Assembly (NCBI GenBank): GCA_049596955.1
Contig: JBMYMD010000003.1
Location: forward strand, 1-64,000
Reading direction: 5' to 3'
From: UBA3478 sp049596955
GTDB taxonomy: Bacteria; Bacteroidota; Bacteroidia; Flavobacteriales; Flavobacteriaceae
Length of the DNA stretch: 64,000 nucleotides
Below are positions 16,013 through 25,483 of this stretch, one piece after another (position 1 is the first letter of the stretch; each line of letters opens with the position of its first letter). A model generated the notes under the pieces. That model saw only the letters and a list, made by a program, of their open reading frames with translations. It searched no databases and was not told where the DNA came from. The position numbers and the translations under genes were made by a program.

Positions 16013-17671
16013 CTAGCTTCTTTTGGAAATGAATTGTAAGCTTGTTGCTGTTAGTACTAATAATAGGCATCCAATTGCATTTAGCCATAGGTAACCTACA
16101 ACATCTATAAAGTATATGACAAAGACTGCGATTTGAGTTAGAATCGCAGCATAGAATACCGCTTTAGCATTGATGTGTTTTAAAAAGAAGGCCACAAGAA
16201 AAATTCCGAGAACATTACCATAAAATAGGGATCCGATAATATTTACCAATTGAATGAGATTATCGAATAAGTTGGCTATGCTCGCAATGAAAATGGCAAC
16301 AATTCCCCATAAAAAAGTAAAAACTTTGGTGTGCTTTGCCAAACCTTCTTTGGTTATTTCTTTACCTGAATGTCGTCCGTAAATATCAATAGCTGTGGTG
16401 ACTCCTAAGGCATTTAATTCAGAGGCGGTTGAAGACATCGCTGCAGATAAAATAACAGCCAATAATAACCCGATAAGACCAATAGGTAACTGGGTTAAAA
16501 TGAAATGTATAAAAACGTAATCTTTGTCGTTGACCACTGCGTCCTGATCTATTTTAGTTGCTATTGTTTTTGTCTGTGCTCTCAACGCTTTTTCAGCTGT
16601 ATTCAAGGCAAGCAATTCTTCTTTCTGCTCTTCAACAGCAGATGAAGAAGCATAAATCTTATGCCTTTTCAATTCGATTTGTTCGTATTCGTTTTGAAGG
16701 ACTTCATAGTCTGAAGCATAGGTAGAGTTTTGAATCATTTTCTCAACCGACGGATTGAAATGAAGTGGACTAGAATTAAATTGATAGAAAACAAAAACCA
16801 ATACCCCAATAAAAAGTATAAAGAGTTGAAGCGGGATTTTAAAGATTCCATTAAAAAATAAACCCCACTGACTTTCTTTTACAGAATTCCCGGATAAATA
16901 CCGCTGTACTTGACTTTGATCTGTTCCAAAATAAGCAAGAGCTAAAAAGAAACCACCCGTAATACCACTCCAAAAGGTATATCTGTTTTTTGGATCTATG
17001 CTAAAATCCAAAGCATTAAGCTTTGAATTTATTCTTGCAATTTCAAAAACACGATTGCTAGAGACATAATCGGGCATCAGTTGAAAGAGGTAGAAAAAAA
17101 CGAAAAGTAGACCTGTAAAAATTACAGTCATCTGTTGCTTTTGGGTGATATTGACCGCAGCGGTTCCCCCAACAACAGTATATAAAACCACTATTGACCC
17201 TATAACAATATTGAGTAGTCTCAAATCCCATCCCAAGACCGCTGAAAGAATAATCGAAGGGGCAAAAATGGTTATTCCAGCAGCCATTCCCCTTTGAATT
17301 AAAAATAAAATCGCGGTAAGTGTTCGTGTAGATTTATCAAACCTATTTTCCAAGAGCTCATAAGCAGTAAATACATTTTGTTTGTAATAATAGGGCACAA
17401 AGAATTTTGATATAACAACCATTGCAATGGGAAGTCCAAAATAAAACTGAACAAATCCCAAACCATCGTGAAAAGCCTGTCCTGGGGTTGATAAAAACGT
17501 AATGGCACTTGCCTGCGTGGCCATTACTGAAAGTCCAATAGTCCACCATTTACTACCGTCTTTTCCGCGTAAATAGTTTTCTGCACTCGCTTTTGAGGTG
17601 CTTTTATAAATGCCATAAACAACTATAAAAGTTAGAGTAGAACAAAGAACAATCCAATCGAAACTGCTCAT
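16013..17671 (-). CDS. Sodium:solute symporter (SSS family)
   Basis: 552 residues with at least 12 hydrophobic segments. The N-terminus SKWWTIGLSVMATQASAITFLSTPGQAFHDGLGFVQFY carries the sodium-binding SATQASAITF-like segment of SSS transporters, and LAYFGTDQSQVQRYLSG is a second family block. A hydrophilic, coiled-coil-like insertion lies near residues 300-380 (YEVLQNEYEQIELKRHK). The substrate is unknown; the coupled PIG-L-type deacetylase gene upstream (1-nt TAATG overlap) hints at an amino-sugar or sialic-acid-like molecule, which is inference. Confidence 0.93.
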   Translation of the reverse strand: MSSFDWIVLCSTLTFIVVYGIYKSTSKASAENYLRGKDGSKWWTIGLSVMATQASAITFLSTPGQAFHDGLGFVQFYFGLPIAMVVISKFFVPYYYKQNVFTAYELLENRFDKSTRTLTAILFLIQRGMAAGITIFAPSIILSAVLGWDLRLLNIVIGSIVVLYTVVGGTAAVNITQKQQMTVIFTGLLFVFFYLFQLMPDYVSSNRVFEIARINSKLNALDFSIDPKNRYTFWSGITGGFFLALAYFGTDQSQVQRYLSGNSVKESQWGLFFNGIFKIPLQLFILFIGVLVFVFYQFNSSPLHFNPSVEKMIQNSTYASDYEVLQNEYEQIELKRHKIYASSSAVEEQKEELLALNTAEKALRAQTKTIATKIDQDAVVNDKDYVFIHFILTQLPIGLIGLLLAVILSAAMSSTASELNALGVTTAIDIYGRHSGKEITKEGLAKHTKVFTFLWGIVAIFIASIANLFDNLIQLVNIIGSLFYGNVLGIFLVAFFLKHINAKAVFYAAILTQIAVFVIYFIDVVGYLWLNAIGCLLLVLTATSLQFISKRS

Positions 17672-20178
17672 TAATTAGAGTTTAATGCAATTAAATTAGA
17701 GAGTAAGCGGTAGGCACCTGCAACGCCCTCAGGAAGCTGCCTAAATAGACTCAATGAAGTGTATATATAATTTCCTTTCCCAAGAGGAGCTATGAGCAAG
17801 CTACCTTGTAAAGGCGCTTCTCCCTTGTCTTGAAATTCCAGTAATGGGGTGAAATTAGTACTCCAAGTTTCAGGAAAATATAATCCTCTTTCTTGCACCC
17901 ATCCGTCAAAATCCCGAACCGATATTTTATTGGGATAATTCATCGCCCGATGTTTTGGATTTAGAAGTTTCACAGGAGCATATTCATCGGTAACTCTATT
18001 GTAAGATAGTTTCATGGGATAGGGGGCTAACTTTTCAAATTGAGATCCCCATCTATTAGCCGTATTGTATTGTATAATTAAATTTCCGCCCTGACGCACA
18101 AAATCAAAGAGCAGCTCTTGATTTGCCTTTAAATCATCTAGGACATTGTATGCACGTATTCCAGTAATAATAGTGTTAAAACGTTTGAGATTTTGAGCAT
18201 TTAAGGCAGAAGTAGGAATCAATTCAATGTCATATCCGAGATCTTGAAGATTTTCAAATACCTTATCTCCTGCACCCATGATATAACCCACCTTGTCATT
18301 GGATTTTTGCATTACAATACGACTCAATTCTATTTCAGCAGGAGTTAAAAGCGTTTGTTTGTCAATATGAGCATAAGAAATGTGCTTTTGTTGAAGTCTG
18401 TGTGATTCAAAAGATGAGGTGAGTTCAAAGCTTAAATAACCTTTAGATTGATTATTTGCTGGGGGAGTGACCATAATATCAATCGGAAATGTACCTTGAT
18501 TTTTACTCCAATTTATACTTAGCTGTTTTGGAGATACGCTCCAGCCCTCAGGTGCAGTGATAGTTAAAATACCATCGTATTGTTCTTTGTTTAATAACAC
18601 TTCTACACGAACATTTTTAGCTTGTTTACTGTCGAATATCTCAATGGATTTGTCAATTTTAAGGGCCGCTGATGGTAGAATATGAAACTGCTCGTAATAT
18701 TCACCAAATTCAGGTTTGATTTCTTTGTACCAAACGGGTAAATCAATCATCAAGGTGGCATCTCCAACAATTAAAGAGAGTGAAACAGTCATAGAAGTGT
18801 CAGAAGCTGGTTTTCCGATATCTGAATTCGAGACTACCGTGTATTGTTTTCTATCGTGTTTTTGTTGCAACCAATAAGGACTTGAGTAAGGACTATTGCG
18901 TAAAACGTCGGGGGCAAATTTTAAATTTGTAACAGTATTTGATGTTATAATCGTATCTAGATGAACCGAATACATATCCGAATTTGAAATGGAAATGGAC
19001 CCGAGTTCAACAGAAGACAAGCCTCGATTTACAACATCTAATTGAATTTCAATTTTTTCTCCTGGTTGCACAGATTTTTGAGCGACATGTGCTTCCAAAT
19101 CTATTCGTGCAACGTCTAAAATAATAGCATTAATGGCCTGTAATTTTAAATTTCTCCAGAATGAATCTTCAATTTTATCAATTAATGCGTGTGCCTTAAT
19201 GAGCTGCCCCAAATGTGTTGAGGGGTTTTTAAAGTCAAACGAATCTTCCACTGCATCGAGAATTTTACCGATGGCCTCTCCTTCTTTGATTCGATTCCAA
19301 CTGGTATCGATGCCTCCAAAAAGATCATTTGTAGTCCCTTGAGATCCTTTTAGAATTTCTAAATATTCGGTTTCTTGATTTTTTTGAAGCGCTGTTCCAA
19401 AGCCTTGTGATTTATGCTGACTTCTTGACAATGAAGCTATTTCGTTGTATGATTGACCTCGTGTAGAATCAAATTCACCGACTTCCACTTGAACTAGATT
19501 AGATTTATCGATTTTATTAAAAGCTTCACGAGACCCATAAAACCACCAATTGGTATTGAAATACAAAAGATTAGGACGCCATGGTTCTTCTCCAAATTGG
19601 TCTTGGTAAGTGTTATCGGAAGCTAAATCAAATGCTTCGTAACTCAAGATTGAAGCTGCGGTATGATGTCCGTGAGTAGTTCCTGGGCTTCTGTGATCAA
19701 AGCGATTTATGATGATATCAGGTCTGAGTTTTCGTATCTGACCAACTACTTGTTTTAGCATATATGGTTTATCCCAAAATTCGAAAGCTTCATCAGGATG
19801 TTTGGAATAACCAAAATCTACTGCGGTCGTAAATCGTTGTTGTCCACCGTCAATTTTACGAGCTTCAATAAGTTCATTACTCCGAATTAAACCCAAGGAT
19901 TCTTTGAGTTCGGAACCGATTAAATTTTGCCCTCCATCTCCCCGAGTCAGGGACAAATAAGTCACCTTAGCATGCATTTTATTGCTCAGGTAGCTTATGA
20001 TTTTTGTGTTTTCGTCATCAGGGTGAGCAGCGATGTACATGGCATTGCCTAAAAAATTTAGACGTTGAATATCATCGTAAATTTCTAGCGATGATTTTGT
20101 TTGTTGAGCCGATACTAATGAGGTAAGAACACATGTGCATAGAACATATGTTTTGCAAAGGCTTCTTAAAATAAACAT
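17671..20178 (-). CDS. Secreted PIG-L (LmbE) family deacetylase with C-terminal GATase-like domain
   Basis: 835 residues. Signal peptide 1-24 ends LVSAQ. The PIG-L domain begins with AAHPDDEN (50-57, Zn ligands H-x-x-D/D), then LSLTRGDGGQN and THGHHTAA (third Zn ligand). The middle beta-sandwich region (about 360-600) is followed by a C-terminal class I GATase-like or flavodoxin-like domain (GDKVFENLQDLGYDIELIP ... GGNLIIQYN). The family removes N-acetyl groups from sugars or sugar conjugates. It shares TAATG with the symporter gene, so hydrolysis outside the cytoplasm and uptake are probably coupled. Confidence 0.92.
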   Translation of the reverse strand: MFILRSLCKTYVLCTCVLTSLVSAQQTKSSLEIYDDIQRLNFLGNAMYIAAHPDDENTKIISYLSNKMHAKVTYLSLTRGDGGQNLIGSELKESLGLIRSNELIEARKIDGGQQRFTTAVDFGYSKHPDEAFEFWDKPYMLKQVVGQIRKLRPDIIINRFDHRSPGTTHGHHTAASILSYEAFDLASDNTYQDQFGEEPWRPNLLYFNTNWWFYGSREAFNKIDKSNLVQVEVGEFDSTRGQSYNEIASLSRSQHKSQGFGTALQKNQETEYLEILKGSQGTTNDLFGGIDTSWNRIKEGEAIGKILDAVEDSFDFKNPSTHLGQLIKAHALIDKIEDSFWRNLKLQAINAIILDVARIDLEAHVAQKSVQPGEKIEIQLDVVNRGLSSVELGSISISNSDMYSVHLDTIITSNTVTNLKFAPDVLRNSPYSSPYWLQQKHDRKQYTVVSNSDIGKPASDTSMTVSLSLIVGDATLMIDLPVWYKEIKPEFGEYYEQFHILPSAALKIDKSIEIFDSKQAKNVRVEVLLNKEQYDGILTITAPEGWSVSPKQLSINWSKNQGTFPIDIMVTPPANNQSKGYLSFELTSSFESHRLQQKHISYAHIDKQTLLTPAEIELSRIVMQKSNDKVGYIMGAGDKVFENLQDLGYDIELIPTSALNAQNLKRFNTIITGIRAYNVLDDLKANQELLFDFVRQGGNLIIQYNTANRWGSQFEKLAPYPMKLSYNRVTDEYAPVKLLNPKHRAMNYPNKISVRDFDGWVQERGLYFPETWSTNFTPLLEFQDKGEAPLQGSLLIAPLGKGNYIYTSLSLFRQLPEGVAGAYRLLSNLIALNSN

Positions 20179-20190
20179 GTTGGGATGGCT

Positions 20191-20328
20191 TTATATAAAT
20201 AGTAATATTGACATAAATATAACTATTAAGGAGAAGAAAACCCACACCACTTGAAAAGCAACTCCTTCGTTAGCAGGAGCGCGAAATACCATAAAAATCT
20301 CTTTGATATAATTAGCTATACTTCTCAC
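20191..20328 (-). CDS. Possible small single-pass membrane protein
   Basis: 45 codons from a GTG at 20326-20328 (just after a GGGG stretch) to a TAA at 20191. The first half is polar and basic (RSIANYIKEIF...RAPANEG) and the second half is one continuous hydrophobic segment of about 23 residues ending at the C-terminus (FQVVWVFFSLIVIFM). It fills the gap between maf and the PIG-L gene on the same strand. I do not recognise a family. Hydrophobic topology and frame continuity support it, while its size and non-ATG start weaken it. Confidence 0.45.
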   Translation of the reverse strand: MRSIANYIKEIFMVFRAPANEGVAFQVVWVFFSLIVIFMSILLFI

Positions 20329-20341
20329 CCCCTTAATTTAA

Positions 20342-20935
20342 TTAGGGCACCTTAGAAGTCATAATTTTTAGTGAATTATAAAGTAAAGAAGTTGGCAGTC
20401 CGACAACAGAACTGTAAGAGCCTTCGATTTTTGAGATGCCAATCAAACCGATCCAATCTTGTATGCCATAGGCTCCAGCTTTGTCAAAAGGTTCAAAAGT
20501 ATCGACGTAATACTCAATTTGGCTTAAACTGAGCTTTTCGAAGTAAACATGAGTTGATTGATGTGTTATCAATTGATCGTGAGAAGCAGTCAAACAAATG
20601 GCCGTGATTACTTCGTGAGATTTATCTGATAATTTAGTGAGCATTTCAATGGCTTCTTTCCTGTCAGCAGCTTTTTCCAAAGATTCTTCATTACACCATA
20701 CTACTGTATCTGAGGTGAGTAAAATTTCGTTTGGAGCTAAAAGACCTTCATGTGCTTCTGCTTTGCGCTTTGCTAAATATTCAGCAATCTCATGACCTTT
20801 GAGCTCTTGAGGATAGGATTCATCTATTGAGATTACACGCTGGGTAAATTCAAGCCCCATTTGTTTTAAAAACGCTACTCTTCTGGGAGAATTTGATCCT
20901 AAAACCAGTTTGTAGTTGCTCAGTAGCTTATCCAT
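20342..20935 (-). CDS. maf: Maf-family nucleotide pyrophosphatase
   Basis: 197 residues from the ATG at 20933-20935; the frame upstream lies inside the preceding gene. The Maf signature GSNSPRRVAFLKQMGLEF is at the start, with SDTVVWCNEESLEKAADRKEAIEMLTKLS in the middle and the acid-rich substrate pocket GAYGIQDWIG..SYSSVVGLP at the C-terminus. Maf proteins hydrolyse dTTP, UTP or modified NTPs and are linked to septum/division control. It overlaps the KdsC-like gene by 8 nt in a three-gene operon. Confidence 0.94.
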   Translation of the reverse strand: MDKLLSNYKLVLGSNSPRRVAFLKQMGLEFTQRVISIDESYPQELKGHEIAEYLAKRKAEAHEGLLAPNEILLTSDTVVWCNEESLEKAADRKEAIEMLTKLSDKSHEVITAICLTASHDQLITHQSTHVYFEKLSLSQIEYYVDTFEPFDKAGAYGIQDWIGLIGISKIEGSYSSVVGLPTSLLYNSLKIMTSKVP

Positions 20936-21461
20936 TAGCCTTGGTCGATTCTGAGTTAGATGGCCAATCACCTCGAACTACCATAACTTGGCGAATTACA
21001 TCTCTGACGCAACCAGCTCCACCGTTGATATGAGAAATATAATCGGCTTGCGCTTTTACCTCAGAAACCGCATCTTGAGGACAAGACGACAATCCACACA
21101 GCCCCATAGCCTCAATATCAGGCAAATCATCACCCATGTATAATACCTCTTCTGGATTGATCTCATAACTATCAAAATACTCTAATAAATCATCCTTTTT
21201 ATAGTGAGATCCTAAATAAACATCCGAAATCCCTAAATCTTTAAAACGTTTTTTGACATCTTGATTAGTTCCTCCTGTAATGATACAAACTCGATAATTT
21301 TTATCTAAAGCCATTTTAACGGCAAGACCATCTTTGACATTCATCTTTCTAAGCAGTTCTCCATTTTCAGAAAGTAGTAGTGTACCGTCGGTGAAGACTC
21401 CGTCAACATCAAATACAAAGGTGTTGATTTGCTTTATTAAGGCCTTAAAGTTTTTCTTCAT
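20928..21461 (-). CDS. KdsC-like HAD phosphatase (3-deoxy-manno-octulosonate-8-phosphatase family)
   Basis: 177 residues, the size of KdsC. HAD motif I is FDVDGVFTDG (Asp18/Asp20), motif II lies in IITGG, and motif III/IV is YMGDDLPDIEAM, with no cap domain. Likely dephosphorylates KDO-8-phosphate for lipopolysaccharide inner core; related sugar-phosphate phosphatases remain possible because no kdsA or kdsB is nearby. It overlaps both the DUF2520 gene (17 nt) and maf (8 nt). Confidence 0.88.
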   Translation of the reverse strand: MKKNFKALIKQINTFVFDVDGVFTDGTLLLSENGELLRKMNVKDGLAVKMALDKNYRVCIITGGTNQDVKKRFKDLGISDVYLGSHYKKDDLLEYFDSYEINPEEVLYMGDDLPDIEAMGLCGLSSCPQDAVSEVKAQADYISHINGGAGCVRDVIRQVMVVRGDWPSNSESTKANG

Positions 21462-22233
21462 AAGTATCGATTATAGATTGATTTAGATGTTTGTAAATAT
21501 CTTGCCAATTAGAATTTGCGAGTAATTTTAAGTGTTTATCTATTGTGTTTTTGTCTTTTCGAATAGCAGGTCCTGTTTGAGTTTCTTTGGCATTTTGTGA
21601 TAATGCCTGGTTAAGACCTTGTTCTAAGAGTGGTTTAAACCAATTGAAATCCAAATCTTTTGTAAGGCATATGTCTTGAGCAATATGCCACAAATGATTC
21701 GAAAAATTTTGAGAAATAACTGCGCAGAGGTGCACATTAAGTCGTTTTTCACTTGTGAGTTCTTGAACGTCAGTGCTTATTTGTTGAGCTAAGTCATTCA
21801 AAATAGGCTTGTGATATTCTGAGTTTGTCTCTGTGAAAAGAGGGATGTTTGGAGCAAATTCCATCTGAAAGTTAAGACTCAACAATGGATACAAAACCCC
21901 GTGATGTTCATGCGCTGTGTTAGTTATGAGTTCTTGGGCACCACTGCAATGTAAAAATAAGGCCTCAGGATACGGAATTTGTTCAGCTATGCTCCTGATT
22001 TGATCATCGGGTACTGCGAGTATAAAGATGTCCGCCTCAGGAATACAAGAATAATCATAAATAGAAAAGGGAAACAGGCTTTTCGAAACCTTCCCGATAT
22101 CCCTAGACACAATGCCTGTAAGCTCGAAGGTGGCAGCGGTATTTTTAAGGCGGTGGGCAAAAAAGTGTGCTGCTCTGCCTGATCCCACCACGCAAACCTT
22201 AAAATTATTCTTGTCTTTTGAGTTGATTTTCAA
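21445..22233 (-). CDS. Rossmann-fold / DUF2520 domain protein
   Basis: 262 residues. An N-terminal Rossmann-like domain (GSGRAAHFFAHRL at 17-29, later DIFILAVPDDQI) and a C-terminal DUF2520 helical domain (LCAVISQNFSNHLWHIA ... GPAIRKDKNTIDKHLKLL). The organisation resembles pyrroline-5-carboxylate or 6-phosphogluconate dehydrogenases, but the substrate is not known. I accept the TTG at 22231-22233 as start: no in-frame ATG is available, and an AGGAGG Shine-Dalgarno lies 5 nt upstream, which is rare in this window. First gene of the DUF2520-kdsC-maf unit. Confidence 0.88.
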   Translation of the reverse strand: MKINSKDKNNFKVCVVGSGRAAHFFAHRLKNTAATFELTGIVSRDIGKVSKSLFPFSIYDYSCIPEADIFILAVPDDQIRSIAEQIPYPEALFLHCSGAQELITNTAHEHHGVLYPLLSLNFQMEFAPNIPLFTETNSEYHKPILNDLAQQISTDVQELTSEKRLNVHLCAVISQNFSNHLWHIAQDICLTKDLDFNWFKPLLEQGLNQALSQNAKETQTGPAIRKDKNTIDKHLKLLANSNWQDIYKHLNQSIIDTYEEKL

Positions 22234-22238
22234 TACTT

Positions 22239-22244
22239 CCTCCT
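22239..22244 (-). promoter_or_regulatory. Strong Shine-Dalgarno deciding a TTG start
   Basis: AGGAGG on the minus strand, 5 nt before the TTG start of the DUF2520 gene. Most genes here have no recognisable Shine-Dalgarno, as is usual in Bacteroidota, so a full one before a weak start codon is informative. Confidence 0.6.
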
Positions 22245-22289
22245 GTTAATTCGGTTTAGACAAAAGTAAAGATATCACTCAAAACACCT

Positions 22290-22297
22290 TAATTTTG
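22290..22297 (+). promoter_or_regulatory. -7 promoter element for the cytochrome c assembly gene
   Basis: TAATTTTG, an exact TAnnTTTG match, ending 18 nt before the ATG at 22316. The -33 position lacks a clear TTTG. Confidence 0.5.
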
Positions 22298-22315
22298 CGG
22301 AAAATCTACGAATCA

Positions 22316-25300
22316 ATGATAAATCGAATTGCGAATGCTTTAGTATCTACCAAAATGATGGCCGTACTTTTTATACTGTTCTCCCTTGCCATGGGAATAG
22401 GAACCTTTGTTGAGAGTAATTACAGTACTGAGACAGCAAAGATTTATATCTATGAGGCCAAATGGTTTGAAATTATAATGCTATTAATGGTGGTTACTTT
22501 TATCGGTAATATCAAGAGGTATAATTTATGGCAGGTCAATAAGTGGCCTTTACTCATGTTACATTTGAGTTGGATTTTAATAATTCTTGGAGCAGGAGTC
22601 ACGCGTTACATTGGATATGAAGGAAGTATGCCAATTAGAGAGGGTGAGACTTCTTCGGTATTTTTATCTGAACGAACATATTTGACAGTTCTTGTCGACG
22701 GTAAAGTAGAGGGTCAATTACAACGCAAAATTTTAGAGGATCGAATTTTGATTACAGAACAAGGCAGCCGCAACTCTTTGCCTTGGAAATCTTCTTTTGA
22801 GGATTCTAAATTTAAAATTGAACTTTTAGATTTTATTGAAGGTGCTAAACAAGATCTTATTGAAGACGAACAGGGTGAATATTATATAAAGGTCGTGGAG
22901 TCAGGAGACGGCAATCGACATGATCACTATATAAAAAGAGGAGAGATAGTCAATATTCACAATGTACTTTTCAGTTACAACAAGCTTACACAAGGTGCTA
23001 TAAATATTACAGAAGATGAACGAGGGAATCTGTTTATTGAAAGTCCTTTCGAAGGAAGTTTTATGCGTATGGCTGATCAATTTCAAGGAAGTCTTGAAGC
23101 AAACACATCTTCAGAATTACAACTGAGATCTCTGTATTCAATAGGGGAGATGCAGTTTGTTTTTCCAGAGCTTCCTGTAAAAGGAACATATGGAATGGTA
23201 AAAGTACCGGAGTCTGAAAAAACAGAGGATACTTTAGATGCGATGATTTTAAGTCTCTCTTCACAAAATAAATCGAAGGAGATTGTTGTATATGGAGGAC
23301 AGGGGTCTACATCATTTAGCGAGCCTATTGAATTTAACGGTTTAACCTATTATTTCAGATATGGATCTAAACAACTAAATCTCCCTTTTTCGATTAAACT
23401 CAATGATTTTATTGCTGAAAAATATCCCGGAACAGAACGCAACTATTCATCATTCATGAGCAAGGTTACCATTGAAGACGAGCGTCCCTTTGATTATGAT
23501 ATCTACATGAATCACGTATTAGACCACAAAGGTTTTCGATTTTTTCAGGCCAGTTTCTTTCCAGATGAAAAAGGAAGTATTCTCTCTGTAAATCACGATT
23601 TTTGGGGTACGTGGATCACCTACATTGGATACTTTTTATTGTATATCGGCTTTATGGGAATTATGTTTTTTGGCAAAACACGTTTCAAGGATTTAGCTAA
23701 ATCACTTAAAAGAATTCAAAATCAAAAAACAGTAAGTGCTGTACTGTTGTTTTTTGCATTGTCTTCGGTTTATGGTCAAAATGTAAATTCACAGCTCCCA
23801 TCTAATCAGGAAATTGACTCCATGATTAGGGTTACCGCTATTGACGCTGAACACGCTCAAAATTTTGCAGAACTCGTGATTCAAGACGATGGGGGACGAA
23901 TGAAACCTATACACACCTTCGCCAGTGAATTACTTAGAAAATTGAGTTATAAAGATACTTATCAAGACTTGTCCGCTGAACAAGTCATGCTTTCAATGAT
24001 GCTGTACCCTGGTTTATGGTATAATACCCCCTTTATAGCTTTAGATAAAAAGGCCGAAAACGATAGTATACGTAAAATTATTGGAATCGAAGAAGGGCAG
24101 GAATACGTGAAAGTCACAGACTTTTTTGATCAAAGAGGAGTAAATAAACTAGACCCCTTTTTAGAAGAGGCTTATAAAACAAACACACCCAATAAATTTC
24201 AACAAGATTTTAAGCAGGCTGGACAAAAGCTAGCCTTGTTAAACCGAGCTTTAAGCGGCGAAATCTTGAAGATTTTTCCATTGCCACAAGACGAAAACAA
24301 CAAATGGATTTCTTCAATTGAATATAGAACAGGGGTTTTTACAGTTTCTGATACCTTGTATGGAAGTTTTGTTGCCAACTCATTGCCTTATTATCTACAA
24401 CTATTAAATCAGGCACAGATTTCAAAAGATTATACTGAAGCAGACAAAATCTTGAATAGCCTTAAGAAAAGTCAAAGAAAGTTAGGCCAAGAAGTCATCC
24501 CTAGTGAAAGAAAAATTAAAGCTGAAATCAGTTATAATAAATGGGATGTATTCAATAAACTCTACAGATACTATGCCTTATTTGGTTTAGTGTTATTTTT
24601 TGTTCTAGTTGCCCAAATTTATAAGGATAGAAGAGCTTTAAAATTTACCATTAAAGCATTTAAAGTTATTATTTATGCCTTGGTTGTAATGCACACCTTA
24701 GGCCTCATTGCTCGCTCTTACATATCTGGACATGCACCTTGGAGTGATGCTTACGAGAGTATATTGTACGTTTCTTGGGCGACGATGGCCATAGGTATTG
24801 CTCTGGGTCGAAAGAGCAATTTCACTATTGCTTCGACTACATTTGTCAGTTCCATGTTGCTTTGGATTGCACATCAAAGTTGGGTAGATCCGGCAATTGC
24901 CAATTTGCAACCCGTTTTAGATTCTTATTGGTTAATGATACACGTTGCTGTTATTGTAGGTAGTTATGGCCCCTTAACCGTTGGAATGATTCTAGGAGTT
25001 GTGAACTTAATATTGTTGCTGCTCTTAAAACCAGAAACACGAGATCGCATGAAATCAAGTATAAAAGAATTGACGATCATCAATGAATTGTCATTGACTA
25101 TTGGGTTACTTATGCTTACCATAGGTAATTTCTTAGGCGGTCAATGGGCCAATGAAAGTTGGGGGCGATATTGGGGTTGGGACCCAAAAGAAACCTGGGC
25201 TTTAATTTCAATCATGGTCTATGCATTTGTGTTGCACATGCGTCTGATTCCTAACTTAAAAGGGGTATGGGCTTTTAATCTAGCTAGTATTATCGCTTTT

Positions 25301-25465
25301 GCCAGTATAATGATGACTTATTTTGGAGTTAATTTTTATCTTGTAGGACTGCATTCTTACGCCAGTGGAGATCAGGTTATCACTCCAAGTTTTGTGTGGT
25401 ATACGGTTGCTGGTGTTTTGGTGCTTGGATATTTCAGTTATCTGAAATACAAGAAATATTATTAA
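22316..25465 (+). CDS. ccsA: Cytochrome c biogenesis protein, CcsB(ResB)-CcsA fusion
   Basis: 1049 residues from the ATG at 22316; a TTG at 22295 in the same frame is inside the promoter element. System II haem export and ligation machinery. The N-terminal ResB/CcsB part has three membrane helices within the first 110 residues, then a large periplasmic region and another helix near 445. The C-terminal CcsA part has eight or so helices and the haem-handling WWD motif in WGRYWGWDPKETW. Fusion of the two subunits is typical of Bacteroidota and epsilonproteobacteria. It attaches haem to periplasmic c-type cytochromes. Confidence 0.94.
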   Translation: MINRIANALVSTKMMAVLFILFSLAMGIGTFVESNYSTETAKIYIYEAKWFEIIMLLMVVTFIGNIKRYNLWQVNKWPLLMLHLSWILIILGAGVTRYIGYEGSMPIREGETSSVFLSERTYLTVLVDGKVEGQLQRKILEDRILITEQGSRNSLPWKSSFEDSKFKIELLDFIEGAKQDLIEDEQGEYYIKVVESGDGNRHDHYIKRGEIVNIHNVLFSYNKLTQGAINITEDERGNLFIESPFEGSFMRMADQFQGSLEANTSSELQLRSLYSIGEMQFVFPELPVKGTYGMVKVPESEKTEDTLDAMILSLSSQNKSKEIVVYGGQGSTSFSEPIEFNGLTYYFRYGSKQLNLPFSIKLNDFIAEKYPGTERNYSSFMSKVTIEDERPFDYDIYMNHVLDHKGFRFFQASFFPDEKGSILSVNHDFWGTWITYIGYFLLYIGFMGIMFFGKTRFKDLAKSLKRIQNQKTVSAVLLFFALSSVYGQNVNSQLPSNQEIDSMIRVTAIDAEHAQNFAELVIQDDGGRMKPIHTFASELLRKLSYKDTYQDLSAEQVMLSMMLYPGLWYNTPFIALDKKAENDSIRKIIGIEEGQEYVKVTDFFDQRGVNKLDPFLEEAYKTNTPNKFQQDFKQAGQKLALLNRALSGEILKIFPLPQDENNKWISSIEYRTGVFTVSDTLYGSFVANSLPYYLQLLNQAQISKDYTEADKILNSLKKSQRKLGQEVIPSERKIKAEISYNKWDVFNKLYRYYALFGLVLFFVLVAQIYKDRRALKFTIKAFKVIIYALVVMHTLGLIARSYISGHAPWSDAYESILYVSWATMAIGIALGRKSNFTIASTTFVSSMLLWIAHQSWVDPAIANLQPVLDSYWLMIHVAVIVGSYGPLTVGMILGVVNLILLLLLKPETRDRMKSSIKELTIINELSLTIGLLMLTIGNFLGGQWANESWGRYWGWDPKETWALISIMVYAFVLHMRLIPNLKGVWAFNLASIIAFASIMMTYFGVNFYLVGLHSYASGDQVITPSFVWYTVAGVLVLGYFSYLKYKKYY

Positions 25466-25483
25466 AGCCTTAATCTGAAGTCA

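Noticed and set aside
17671..20178. Reading the long PIG-L protein as BshB-like
   Set aside because: It has a signal peptide, is three times longer and lacks the BshB1-specific motif; the genuine BshB1 is at 26626-27348.
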